Shown here piece by piece: positions 14,901-27,528 of a stretch of DNA of 64,000 nt; the stretch's first letter is position 1; every line of letters starts with the position of its first letter. The stretch covers positions 84,862,644 through 84,926,643 of the forward strand of contig NC_088295.1 of NCBI RefSeq assembly GCF_032854445.1, in the 5' to 3' direction. The DNA is from Liolophura sinensis (taxonomy: Eukaryota > Mollusca > Polyplacophora > Chitonida > Chitonidae). Below the pieces are notes generated by a model. It had not been told where the DNA came from, made no database searches, and worked only from the letters and a program-made list of their open reading frames with translations. The position numbers and the translations under genes are program-made.

Positions 14901-17900
14901 CTTAAGATACAAAACTTACTCAATTTCTAAATTCTAGTATTTATGTAGGATTCAATGTTAAACAGTATACACGGAGAGATAAATTACTAGGCGGCTGCGA
15001 TTTTGTGTGTGCATGTATATCAGAGGTAAATGGTGCGTCTAGAGACGATGGAGGCCGTCCCTCGGTAACGAATGAGGTCGCTTTTGCAGAAAAAGCAAAA
15101 GCCAGGAGTCTAATTCTTTGTGAACCATGAAGATGTCTAGGAAACTCCAATCTAATAACAATGACCGATCACAATATAAAGTGCTTTCTGGATCTCTGTT
15201 GTTTTTTTCTGTCTTTCCTTTTTCTCTATGGGAATGAGCCGATCAAGATGATGGATTGTTGACTTGTGAATTACCAAATCCTGGTGCTTCGACTTGTCGG
15301 TCTCCTCCTCCCCCCGGCCGATTTCTGTCACAGTGATCGGCTATCCATTATTGCCTATCTCATCCTCTTAGCAGCGGTGCGCACACACACATACACACAG
15401 AAATGGCGAGGATGGGTGTTGGGTGCCGCGCCAACGATCGATTCGACATTCAGGCACTGGCAAACTGTAGACACTCGTCTCTAACTCTTGCTTTTGCACC
15501 TCCTCTATTCATATTCCAATTTTGTATCCACCTCCTATCAGATAATTGCCACAACATTATGACTTAATGACCAGCGGGAGCTGCCGACAAGACAAACGTG
15601 TTGGAGTGAAGGTTCCAAGATCGATACCCATTTAACTGGATTTCATTGGCGTTGCGGGAGCTGTAACACTGGCTACTTGGTATCTAGCTCCTCTCCTCTA
15701 TTCGACTGTCTGCACGCTAACCTCACGTCACAAGTCTCTGGTCATTCCGGAGAGTATCAACAAGCACGGTTTAGGATAATTTTGTGATGTCATCAGGAGC
15801 CATTTGAACTGTTGATGAAGTCATTCTGACAACGCGTGCTAGATATAACAAAGTGTCAACACGTGGCGAACTTTTTCAGTCATTATTTAACTTCTCCAGA
15901 CACAAATCAAACTTGGAGAAAGGCACCGTGAAGAAATATGTGGCCGGATGCCAACAACAATGTCTCTTGGAGTTATCAGCAGAGGGCGCAGAGGTCCTGC
16001 TAAACTAACATATCTCAACACTTTACGTAATTTTCGCTGTGTCAGTTTCCTTGGCGGATTTTCAAGATGAGAGAATTTATGACAAATTAATCGTGACTGT
16101 TTTTTGGAAGTAGCTCAGACCACCATTTCATTTTGTGGGTGCATCTGGAGTGGTGGTAGGGTATCAAGGAATTATTGCTAGACTCCGGACCTGAGGCCTT
16201 AGTTTCCTAAACTCCGGATGAATTGCTTTGCTGTGTAATGTAACATTATAGCTAGCTGCAATCACCTGAGATAATTACCTGTGACGGCTTGGCTTAAAAG
16301 ATTATTGAGCTATCAATTTACAGGAATCAGCATTCACGGAGATGTGTTGGGATTTGGACAGGAAAAGTGCCTGTGATGTGCAAGTCAACAAATCAATTCT
16401 CCGCAATCTGCTGTAACAAAGAGTACAGTGAATGCCCCGTTAAACACCGATGAGGAGATAGAATAACAAAAGTGATCACCCTTCGATGCTTTCACCCAGT
16501 TCTGGGCCAACTCCGCCAATGTAGGAATGCCCACATTTCTCAGCCCCAGCGTGCAGAGGTTAATGTGGTCGGAGGAGATACGAAGCTTACACTAAATTAG
16601 AGACTTAAGGAACAGGCTAGGTTAATAGTCAGGGGATGTCATAGAAAGCGTTTGAAGCCTACGAACTGTACGCAATTAGTTCCGCTGTTGCGAAATGAGA
16701 ATCGAATGGAAAATTAGATGAGGTTATAAGGGGATAGGGGGCAAGAGAGTGACGCGAGGATTACTGCGTGGTGATCAGCGGTGTACGACCGGGATTAACA
16801 CCGACCAGACAACATACCTCACTCCTCTTTACGGTAGGTCTTCTTCACCAGGCTCCATACTTCATTAACGACCACTCGGCCATCTATTTTGTCCTTCTGT
16901 CCATGTTTTATTATCACTGCAGTTACAGCATTGATTTTGTTTGGGTCTCACGTAAGGTTTATGGCAGTGGTTTGGTGGCGTAGCAGAGCAATTGAATCTT
17001 CCTTTTTGGGCCGTTAGCTGGAAAATGCTAAATGTTATTGTCCATTCTTTCTAGAACTCATTTTGCCATCCTACAACCACATCAACACACGGCTGGAGCA
17101 CAGCCCATGGTCCAGGTTTTCTTACAAACATATTCTGATACATAACCCATGCAGCCTTGCTGTTCATCGGAGCTAGACAGGTAAATCTGATTCGTAGTAA
17201 ACAGGACGGCGTTTTGGCACTGATGAATTTCATTTGTTAGTAATGTAATACATGTATAAAGGCCAAAACGCTTTCTTCCAGACTTTGCCATCATTAAACT
17301 TCTGTTGTATTTACAACATTTGACGACCTTCTCTAGGGTACTGTTCTGTTATTCGTATTTAAATTTCGATTTCGACTGATATGATATAAGTAACATAAGC
17401 AAAATATTTTGTGGAAGTCTTTATCAGTAAGTATTTTGTATGCGGACGTGGTATACCTCTCATATCAACTGACAGACACTTGTGTATTGAAATGTGCACC
17501 ATTTGGACATACGATAGCTTGCCCAAATATGTTCCAATCCACTTGTGAGAGCTTTGTGATAATTTAGGGAACAGCACCGCCGGAAGCTCTGTTTTAATTA
17601 TGTTAAAACAGGGGGTAAACGTGACCAGTCTAAAGAGCCCGTCCGTTCCCAGAATGGTAAAGTGGCCACCAGATATTAATATTACTATTATATGCATGTG
17701 TGGGGCAGACTTGCCCCAGGCTACTTTCGTGTTCTGAATCCACCAGCCCTTCATCTTGTAATCACGCATAATTAAGTATACACAAATACTAGGGTTTGTC
17801 ATGGTAGACCATTGGAAACTCGAATTATCATAAAATACCGAGACTTTGAGACGAGTTGATCAAGCGTAGATAAGGTGGTTATGCTCAGCCTAGCGTTGAA

Positions 17901-18999
17901 ATTTTCTAACATACCTCTGAACATGTTTCATCACCCTGCAGATATTTAGCTTCCGGCCAGACGAATAGAGTTCGAGCTTTTGTCGATGGCTAGTCAGATG
18001 TATATATGAAGGTCAAAACAGACTAACAGGAAAGAACTTAGATCTGAGGTACTCTGTCATGTTGACAATAAATGCCACGAACAGTCTAGGAGTATCTCGC
18101 ACAGACCAGCCAAAAACGGTCTCCTAAAGATGATATCAGGGAAATGTGGTATTGAATTCTTCGTACGTCTCTTCAAATGAATGCTGATTTAAGAGCTGCA
18201 CGCAACCACTGCGCAAACTCAATTGGGATAACAGTTTCAAAGTTTTATTCAGATTTCTTACATCGTCACGATATGAGAGAACAAAACACTATGACTGCGG
18301 ACTTCAGCTTATACGCTGCGATTTCATAGGCGTCACGTCAAACTCTCTTGTTCAGCATTTCATAGTTGTATTCTACAAAACTGGCCCATGCGCACTATGG
18401 CATCACGAAAGGTTTGTTATTCCGATATGATTTCCCAAAGCGAAACTATTGACAACACACCACAAGAAATGTTAATATATTGTTAATATTTTACTCCAAA
18501 ACAAATCGATAATTTCGAGTCAAATTTGTGAAAACACCTTTAATAGTTCAATCCCGGGGAAGGCAAACATTGTACAAAATTCAGTGCTTGAACCATTTTT
18601 GACATTTAATCAGCAGAGATAGAACTTGGGCATGGCAGGATGGACTAAATTTTGTGATCACACAGTTCATTATTCTACTCAACACTGCCATTCCTTGTTT
18701 AATACAACAGTACAGGGCCTGTATAAGTTTAGGATTTTAATATGTTATTTATTCAGATCTTTGGAAAGGCAGTGCCGAACCAAACTCTGTGAATACCATG
18801 GCTAAGACAAGCACCAAAACGAGCTCCTGTTTGCATAGCTCGTACTTCTAATCCACACAGCCCAAAGCATAAAAGCTAAGCATCGCGCCAAACTTTCACT
18901 GTGGAGTTATAAAGTCTCACCACAATTCACACCATGAACCATTCAACACTGCATGACTTTGTTAACGACAGAAAGTATCAAACCGAGTTCTCAATTTTG
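8957..18999. other. Long non-coding stretch with a possible minus-strand open region near 17.1-17.8 kb
   Basis: Mostly featureless AT-rich DNA. An isolated perfect B-box-like GGTTCGATTCC lies at about 12520-12530 without a matching A box, so I do not call a tRNA or SINE. The longest open frame besides the receptor is on the minus strand at 17359-17802 (147 codons, true ATG). No larger repeats recognised. Confidence 0.55.
17359..17802 (-). other. Unassigned open reading frame, 147 codons
   Basis: It starts with ATG and is followed further along the same strand by a cysteine-rich open stretch at 17082-17294 (CMGYVSEYVCKK and more). Neither matches a family I can name. A donor-like AGAG|GTATAC near 17450 could end a coding exon, but no complete gene model is visible. 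It may be an exon, an old gene remnant or chance; length alone is only mildly unusual for a 64-kb AT-rich region. Confidence 0.15.
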
Positions 19000-19002
19000 T
19001 GT

Positions 19003-19066
19003 AGTATTTCTAAGATTATAGCAGCTTTAATTCGCAAATCCGAATAGTCATGGAAATCCTCCACGT
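19003..19066 (+). repeat. Left arm of a 64-bp inverted repeat
   Basis: The reverse complement of this arm matches 19842-19904 with about two mismatches and one indel; the central AATTCGCAAATCCGAAT block and the adjoining 30 or so bases are identical. The arms are separated by about 775 bp. Confidence 0.85.
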
Positions 19067-19841
19067 CTAGATTATTAACTTTGTTCGGATACACAGCGCT
19101 ACATTTGCAAAGATAAAGAAGACAACACAAATAAATTGAAACTTGGTCTGAACAATCATACACTGTATGAGGAGAGATGATTAATTCCAAACCAGCATTA
19201 TTAGACCTGTCATGGCTCAGTCTGAACTAACGTCTTTACATGAAGATACTTCCTTTGTTGTGGTTTGTCCACAGATTTCATAAGAGTTTAACAATAAGCT
19301 CTTATAACCCACTAAACAAGAATTGCACGTTGGTAATGCCAATCTTTTGACAGGCTTTGTCATGCTCCTGTGTAGCCATTAAAAACTAGAAGCAAAGAGA
19401 AATAGCTGAGCTCATATTCGTAAGATGTTCGTGGAAAGAGCGAGCTTTGTGCTTTAGTCGGCTTCAGTGGAACACTATTAAAGGCTTCTAATAGGTTTCG
19501 CTGGTTCCGAAATGAAGCGCGTTGATTTCCCGTAGATCTGCTAGGTTCATGGCGTTTCACCCTTTTCTCTTCTGCCTCTCTGCCTGAGACGCTTTCACCA
19601 TAGCCGAGGGTATTTCAAATGGTCCTTCGTCAATTTCATGTCTTCAGTTTTCATCACATTTACCACGGCGTGGCTATTTATACCTCACCCTGCACAGCTG
19701 ATGCAGGCAGCATTCTTGAAAATCACCCGAACTGTTCAAGTGTACCGGCTTAAAGAAGGCCCAGACAGAAAGTCAAATTTACTTTGCGCAGACTGGTTTT
19801 TACTCTTGATCTGAAGATGATTTGTGTGTTTAATAGAATAT
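19067..19841. other. Spacer between the inverted-repeat arms
   Basis: About 775 bp with no coding frame longer than about 70 codons and no transposase-like motif. If the arms are terminal inverted repeats, this would be the body of a MITE-like element. Confidence 0.4.
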
Positions 19842-19904
19842 ACGTGGAGTGTTTCCATGATATTCGGATTTGCGAATTAAAGCTGCTATAATCTTAGAAA
19901 TACT
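19842..19904 (-). repeat. Right arm of the 64-bp inverted repeat
   Basis: Inverted partner of 19003-19066, about 95% identical by eye. No similarity was seen beyond the arms on either side, and no obvious target-site duplication. It could be the ends of a non-autonomous element or an inverted local duplication. Confidence 0.85.
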
Positions 19905-22900
19905 CTCTTGGTAAATATCTATTGGTGTTTCCATCTGACAATAACTGCGGGGAGTAGTTAGTTCCCTTGTATGGGGAGAAGGAGGTGCAGTGTGTTTATG
20001 CTGAAGAGCCAGGGAAAAGGCATTAAAATCCAATGAACGGGATGCAGGATACTAATGTTTCTGATCTCTCTACTGTAGCTAACATTATAGCTGTTGATGA
20101 CCTGGTCATGCACTAAGATTTATTGGATCAAACAGAGGTGTGCGATATTCACTTTTCCAGAAACGCAGTAATGACCCTGAGTTTAATGTGGATTTCTACA
20201 GACCGATGATTAGACTGTTAACACTATTCGCCCCAATGGCAACGTTATCCAGCTTATGTTGAACAGTCCACGATCCCCAATCAATAGGCCGCATCTGTTA
20301 GGGAGTTCAACAAACATGTCGTATTGTTGTTACACGTGCTAGTCCCCCTTTCCCAGTTAATGGATACAATTGCTGCTCAGTGCCCACTGTCTTTAAGCAT
20401 GTGATCACGACCGCTGCTCAATGTCATCATGGTAGCATAAATTCTGCTTCTTTACTAACGATTATAGATGCGTCGGATGGTCATATCGTACAGTGAATGG
20501 CTCTCAAACCTCCTTTCCTAGTGATTACTACCTGGCCACAGCTGGGCTATCCGCAAAACCTGAGATTGCCCCTATCTCTCTTGTAGTTTATGGCAATCAC
20601 TTCGAGTTGGACAGCAGCACCTGCGCCGTAAAACACTGCTGGAGTGGCCGTACTCAGATGACCTCTGACCTCACGCTATGTCACGATGACCAAGCTACGT
20701 CAAAGAGCTCGCCATTTGTTTGACATTTTATATCTTGATAACGTTATCCATTGTTACTCATGAAAATAACTCGCTTGTGTACACGATTAGCAGGTATCAG
20801 TTTCCACAGCTTGTGTTATGGAGCTCAGGTATAAAGCCAGAGCTGCGTGCGCAAAACATTGGTTGAGCGCTATGCAAACGTCTGACACATGGGCATTCTA
20901 GTAAAATAGGCCTGCATTGAGAATAAATTTGCTAAGTATAACTTGATACTTTGTTGTTTTGCTGCAGCCTAACATGGAGTACAAACAGGAAGTTGCCTTT
21001 TCTGGACTCGATTCAGTTCATTTTTTTGCAGAAGCCCAGCGTGGAAGAAATAAAATGCTATTTAAATGCTGTTGTTGACTTTTGAGGACTGAGCTTTGCT
21101 TAAAACTGCCATGGAGACGGAGTGGGCAGGTGTACCTATGTGATTGTGGTTGTTACGTCTAATGCCCTGTATGGTTGTTCCAGGGCGCTGGGCGCAAACA
21201 CCGCGATCCTGTAGGGAGTTTACAACCAAGCCCCATGCAGCGTATCAAACTCACACAATGTCCCGGACTGCCACACAAGCCTTTTAAACAACAGACTGGA
21301 AGAGGCACTCGAGGCAGAACGGTCGTGCAGAATCAACCAAACCGCTTTTGTTTCTCCCAAGACACTACACAACTGATCCGTTTCAAATCGATCGGGTTGG
21401 GTTTCAGCACCCAAAACCCATTTGCACCGGCGCATTTGTTTTACATAACGCAAACTGCTCCAGCATTTATATGTCCAGGTACACTAACTTTTAAGTCGGC
21501 AGAAACAAAACGTATGTCACAGACATTGTCTCACATTATAACCGGCATTTACATTGCACTGTTTACTTCATGTATTGCTTGCAAGTTTACGGAAGGGTGA
21601 AATGGCCTTGTTATTTTTCCCTGTATAATTCATTAATATTGACCATACGCTTAAAGTTTTATGATCAGCCAAGATTAGAACCTCTATCGATCGATTAAAA
21701 AAAATTGTGCCGTTTCGTCTAATCTAAAGATATAAATAGTTCAGTATCTATTCCACGTAAAAAAGAGCTGTCTTGAGAATAGCTGTAAGGCTGCTGTTAA
21801 ATGGATCCATTAGTGTAAACTCGACCGGTAATGAGACTGTACATTGATGACGTCATTGTAGGGGGGAGACATTCATGATGACTGACTTCTCTGATGAAGT
21901 GCAAATTGGTCAGAGACACTGAGGAATCAACGCATCATCAAATGTTATCAGCTCGTCACTGATTTACGTATGGTTGAATTCCCGTTTCGTACATTTAATA
22001 TGGAGTGTATCTTTGTATGACTTTTTTCCTGCAAGTCCAAAACAGTGAAGGAAAACAAAAGGTGACAGCAATGTTAAGCTATGTATTTGAGTTTGATTTC
22101 ATTTATATCTATCAAATGGTTAACTCCAAGTCTTTCATTATCTCAATACAACCATGTTGGGTTAGACTATAAATGATTCAGACATTAGAGATATCTTGTA
22201 TATTATATATTTAGCTACAATGAGTCGTGGGCTAATGGATACATTACGATCAGTGGTCGTTTTTAGATCCTAGTACCGGTAGGATGTGATTATTTTTGCA
22301 ATACTGGGCACCCACTTCCACCCAAAACTCATAATTCAGAAGATTAATCTAATCCGCTTTAATACGATTTCTATATTCTATATACCACCAAATGTTAAAA
22401 TTGTCTGGTTGGCCGTAAATCTGCGACGTCCCGTCACAAAAGGACCTCACTTTGTCGTAACGCCATGTGTAGAAAACTGCCTAAAACTGTGCCGTTCTCT
22501 CTGAAAGATAAATAAGTGAAGGGCATCTTGGCCAGAGCTGATAGTTTTTCCCAAGCTGAAATGTTATTTTGGATGCTTCAAGACAATTTTACCCTTAGTA
22601 AATATGCTTGAAAATACATCTGGGGATAAAGTAGTATGTTTTTTGTGTGTCACAGAGAGCCCCCAGGAGGCGGCGTTCATTATTCCATTAGACTTTTCAT
22701 GTTTCACCATTTTCCCTCCACGCCTGGGTGATATATAGCTCTTCCGATTTTTGCTATCACCAGTTGTCAATTCTCAGAGGAATCATCACCAGCTTAGTTA
22801 AAATTAAGTATGCTAAGCCTGAAGTTGAACGTCCTACATTTCTCCAATGGGACATGACATAATTGCGCTTGCACAGTGGTAAACAAATTTACTCTTGACA

Positions 22901-23048
22901 GTCCTGGTTATTCTCGGGTTCTCGGAACACGTTTGCAGCTACATGTAGGTCTCGTTTGACCTTACTGCCATACCGTTTGAAACTGAACAGTAAGTACTAA
23001 GTAAAGCTTCTGTAGAATGTATTATTCTTTATATAGGATACGTTGTGT
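19905..23048. other. Non-coding stretch
   Basis: Contains one CRE palindrome (21848-21855). The 141-codon frame at 21175-21600 overlaps another open frame on the opposite strand and resembles no protein I know. No repeat of note. Confidence 0.55.
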
Positions 23049-23198
23049 GAATATGGCCCCTGTATACAATATGGCCCCCTATATACAATATTGTCCCAAT
23101 ATACAATATTACCCCATATATACAATACCGCCCCCTATATAGAGTATGGCCTCCTATGTGCAATATTGTCCCTCTATACAATATGGCCCTTTGTATAC
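23049..23198 (+). repeat. Minisatellite, 18-19-bp unit, about 8 copies
   Basis: Unit approximates AATATGGCCCCCTATATAC, repeated eight times with substitutions (ATGGCCC / ATTGTCC / ACCGCCC variants). The open frame across it on the minus strand is only a readout of the repeat. Confidence 0.85.
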
Positions 23199-26100
23199 AA
23201 ATAATGCGGTACAATGAGGCACACATATCTGTAAAGCATTAACTTGACAAATCAGAAATCTCATTCTCTAAGCTTAATGCCACATTTGAATAAAGCATCA
23301 TCCTAAGATTACGTTAACTCCAAGGGAAAAATGAGAAAGAGACATTGTGTCCCGTGTTAGCTTTCTCCTCGTTTTGCTAATTATGTATTTGACTAATGTG
23401 CGAAGTAGGTGTATAAACACTGACACAAAAACATGTGATGGTTTCGTGTTTTTATAATTGCAGTGTTTAGGAATGTAAACTGCAGCTTCACAGATAAGGG
23501 AAGAAGCTGACGTAAAGAACAATAAGCCGTGGTTTACCATATTGCTTTACACTTAAATTACCACGTTAAAACGGCAATACTCCTCAGCTTGGGAAACTAC
23601 GTGATTATGATTGGGGATATTGACACACTCGTTGTTTTGTGCTGGCTGAATGGACTTGGTAGAACTATTTTCTATGATATACCTTGTCATACTGAGTGAC
23701 AAAACATTGTTTGAAAAAAGGCAATACCAATTAATACACAGCTGAAGGCCTTTTTTAAATTAATTTTCAAATTTAAGAATTTTAAATTCGTTTCCAAATA
23801 AAACCAAGAATGTTACAATGTCACAGCCTTGTATACTATTAGACTGATATTTTATATTGTATTAAAGATCTCCTTAGCGATATTATATATTTGTTATGCT
23901 GTTTTGTGTGAATAACAGTCTTGCAAGTATATACACTTAAGTATGTAATGTCCATTGGATACATTTGCGCATCCTGTACATCTCCTTCTGCATGAAATTC
24001 AGTCCTTAGGCCAAGTAAGGCCCTGTTTGATACACGCATCGTGTAAACTGTGCAAAATGATGTTTGTAGGTGGTTTTATTTTTGAAGATATCAGCATGTT
24101 ATTCTTGTTTCATACTGCAGGTTATCTTGACATCCTCAGAGAAACGGTAACGTTATTTTGGTAAGAAATCTGAAGCGGGAGATTGGCGCACGTTTTAAAA
24201 GGTGAATCTTTGTTAATCAGGCTTGGTAAAATAGAGTAATGTGTGATAAGACTTGACAGTTATGACTGATTACCACTTTACACTTGACGATTTCAAACTG
24301 TGTGAGTCTGCTGTTGTTGAAAATTCCATAAAAAAGAGTATAATAAATCAAAGCCGATATGTTTATTTTGTCTCGGTATATTTATCATCCGTAGGAAAAT
24401 TCCTCAAATTATAAGGCGCGAACTCAATTTCTCATTTCAACAAAGTATATTGATGGAAATCCAGATATATATGTTGAAACTTGGTTTGAATTGCAAGGAC
24501 AAATTCGGCATTTAAAGCCGAGCTAAAAACGAGATATTCGTCTATCAAACGCCATGTTATAATCACACGCTAGAATAACCCCAAAAGACATACGTCCAGT
24601 TGGAATGTTGGTTAAAATGCCAGGAATTGGTCTTAATGCACCATGAGCATAAGTCGGTGTGGCATGTCGCTGTTTGGAAACCAATTTGTCATCGCAGTCC
24701 ATCTGTTGACTAAGAACTTGAACTCCTCACCAAATGTGTGATCGGGATAAAGTTCAATTTATCGGACAGGGGCTTAAATCTTCGTCATGTTCGTGAAATC
24801 CGCAGAATGAGACCTCGGTGGACGGAAGCGCGTATTGCATGCCTATCTGAGACACTCTTCCATTACACTGCTTGGTGGCATGCAAGTATTCGCGATAAGA
24901 GTCCGACCAGTAGGCTGATGTTACTAAGATGTGTCGCTTTACCAGCATACCTTCCTGTAGCCCCATGCTCTGTATCTTCAGTATACTCTTCCACCTCATT
25001 TCTCGTACATGTTAGCTTAACTTACTGTAAGCGAAGTAAACGCACTGTCCTTGTGACATTATCACTGTAGAAATAAATTTCACTGAGGATGTTTTTCAGA
25101 TAGCATGGTTACATGATGTTTCGTTGTGAATGAAATGGGACAGAGCCCAGACAAATCGCCCTTCACTCGGTGCCTGAAAAAATGGCCCAACTGAAACTGG
25201 ATTCGATCACGCGATATTAGTGGCCAACAGCTTATCAAGAGCGAAGCTTCGCCGCTCTGATCCAGCGAGTGCCTGAGACGACGTTGTTAGTTTGTGTGAT
25301 CCTGTAATACAGCGGTGGGTTACATACTCCACGAACCTCTACAATGCATGATTCAGGGACCTAAACCATGTACTGTATAGATTTTCAACGATAATTCGCG
25401 TTTCCTTTTGGTCTATTTTTTTCTGATTGTAAGTTTTGTTTCACTTAAAACCCATTCTATCAAAGGTAGGAATCATATGAGATGTAATATCACTTTGATG
25501 CTACATGAGCAATGTCAATAAATCGGCGGGTGCGTGAAACTAAAGAAGACAGGTGCATCTTGGCTTAAATGTCTTTTCACGAAGAGGAAGCCAGGTGAAA
25601 TTAACAGTACAAAGTGGTATTAGCAAGTCCCTCTTAAAAATATGTTGTTGTTTGAAGCGAGTGGACAGGTGTTAAACTGTTCCCAGCCCACACACATAGT
25701 ATGGCTGTCTGAGGCCAGCACAAGGTAAAAGCTGCATCAAATGTCCAGTTAGGATTTAAGAGCCAGAGGTAGGTTGTTTTATGAGCTTACTGTCAGTGTT
25801 TTTCCTGTCTTACTTTATGCTTGTATCTATACGGTGTTTGTGGTGTGCGCGGGCGTAAATAAAGATAAAGCGTTCGATGACTGTGCACGTGCTCGGACTG
25901 ATTAAAGTAAAGTAAGACGCACAAGTATAACACCGTGAAACAAAACGCCAACGCTTGGTGCGTTCTAATATGGTTTCTCTAAGCAGTGAAAATGAGTTTG
26001 TCAGCAAAAAGATAGCATATATATTGTAACCTTGCAGTGTTGCCTGGAAATAATGTACCTCAAAACCAATCGAGCTATCTGATTTTCTACAGATTTTCCT

Positions 26101-26525
26101 AGCCCTAGGGAAATTACAACGTTTCTTTGTTGTCTTTAATGACTAAAGATGTGGCAAACCATGCGAATATTTACTGAATTAAAAGAAAATTGATTCAATA
26201 CAGAGATTGTTCCCACGCACGTTTCTAATGTGTGATAAACTGTGCAAGATACAATAGACCAAGGCATTAGAAAAAGGTGTTCCATCGGCGTTTTACAGTA
26301 TAAGTGGATTTCATAAGCGTCTATGGTCATACTGTCGCCTTGTGTAACTCCATTACGACGAGGTAATTATCCATTTGCAGTACCAATTAATCATTTATTT
26401 AAGAACATGGGCTTTGAATATGCCAGATCTTTTCGATACTAATGAAAAATGAATTTTATTTTACTGATATATATCAACTTATTAGCCTCCGTATGTATCT
26501 AGTATGGATCTAGTTTAACTTAACA

Positions 26526-26528
<3 letters not shown>
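23199..26528. other. Non-coding stretch
   Basis: Nothing recognisable. Two overlapping antisense open frames near 24738-25070 share the same DNA and match no family. Confidence 0.55.

Positions 26529-26575
<47 letters not shown>
26529..26575. repeat. (AT)n microsatellite
   Basis: Uninterrupted alternating AT for 47 bases. Confidence 0.97.
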
Positions 26576-26576
<1 letters not shown>

Positions 26577-26953
26577 CAATATGTTTTGCATTGTGTTGAG
26601 AATAGCACACAGCAAATGTGATAGCGATGTGGGATCAGTTGTGTAGACGTATGGATTATACCAATGTAATAACTATGTCGAAGCAAATACAAAATTGAAG
26701 GCACAAAGATGCACAAAGCTAAAGTGAGGAAGTAAAGGAGGCCAAAATAGACACAGTTAACTCATGGAGTGTGTTGAGACAGCTTAGATCATTCCAACTA
26801 TTATCTAACCAAACGTTCTGCCATTGATGAATAAATTATATCGGGCATGGTGAGAAACATAACACGTACCATCTGCCTGGAAGGGGAATGAGTTGTAATG
26901 AAGGACGTCTTGCGTCAGACCGCGTCGAGTTTTGCCTGCCACTGGGTAATATT

Positions 26954-27105
26954 CCTGGGTCTGCGAAATAAACCCATGGTCGGCAGTGGATATGTTTTTT
27001 TTATCATATAACACAATAACGTGTTCTTTGCCTTCCTAGGTCTGTGAGACAGAACCATGGGCGGCAATGGGCATGTTTTATCATGTAACACGTAATGTCT
27101 TGTCG
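26954..27105 (+). repeat. Tandem duplication, 81-bp period
   Basis: CCTGGGTCTG at 26954 recurs as CCTAGGTCTG at 27035. Both are followed by an ACCATGG-like block, CGGCAGTGG / CGGCAATGG, ATGTTTT, then ATCATATAACAC / ATCATGTAACAC. About 80% identical. Confidence 0.75.
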
Positions 27106-27149
27106 TGCATTAAACTCCTAATTCATGCTATGCCCTCTACCGAGATTCC

Positions 27150-27214
27150 TGACGTCATGTTCACGTGTTGTACATTTATGTGTTGTGCAATATTGTTTCT
27201 GACGTCATATTCAT
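27150..27214 (+). repeat. Paired CRE sites in a 50-bp duplication
   Basis: CTGACGTCATGTTCA (from 27149) and CTGACGTCATATTCA (from 27199) lie exactly 50 bp apart; each contains TGACGTCA (27150-27157, 27200-27207). Confidence 0.55.
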
Positions 27215-27308
27215 TATCTCAAGCTTCATCTCAAGATTTGGTAAATTTGCCGTTTACTTGCCGTTTGAGCTTTTCACATGACATGTTTGTGAGGTAGTTT
27301 ACATATAT

Positions 27309-27519
27309 ACTACCGAGTGGTTAGCGTGCTAGGAAGGGCATCTCTTTTCAAGCTGGCAGACGTGATTTCAAGTCCAGCTCATGCTGGCTTCCTCTTTGGA
27401 GGTAATCGGGAAGGCTCTGACTTTATCACACCATTAATTCTGCACGCCATCGTATATGTGAAATATTCTTGAGTACGTCGTAAAACATCATTTATTTATC
27501 AACTAACTAAATAAATAAA
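27309..27519 (+). mobile_element. Near-complete tRNA-derived SINE, family A
   Basis: The tRNA-like head begins CTACCGAGTGGTTAGCGTGC (A-box region) with B-box-like ATTTCAAGTCC. The body is GCTCATGCTGGCTTCC. The 3' module has GTGAAATATTCTTGAGTACG then TCGTAAAACATC and an (AAAT)n-type tail. Flanked by a candidate 9-bp target-site duplication TACATATAT at 27300-27308 and 27520-27528. Confidence 0.8.
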
Positions 27520-27528
27520 TACATATAT

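Noticed and set aside
26510-26716. Frame encoding an alternating Tyr-Ile tract
   Set aside because: Direct translation of the (AT)n microsatellite.
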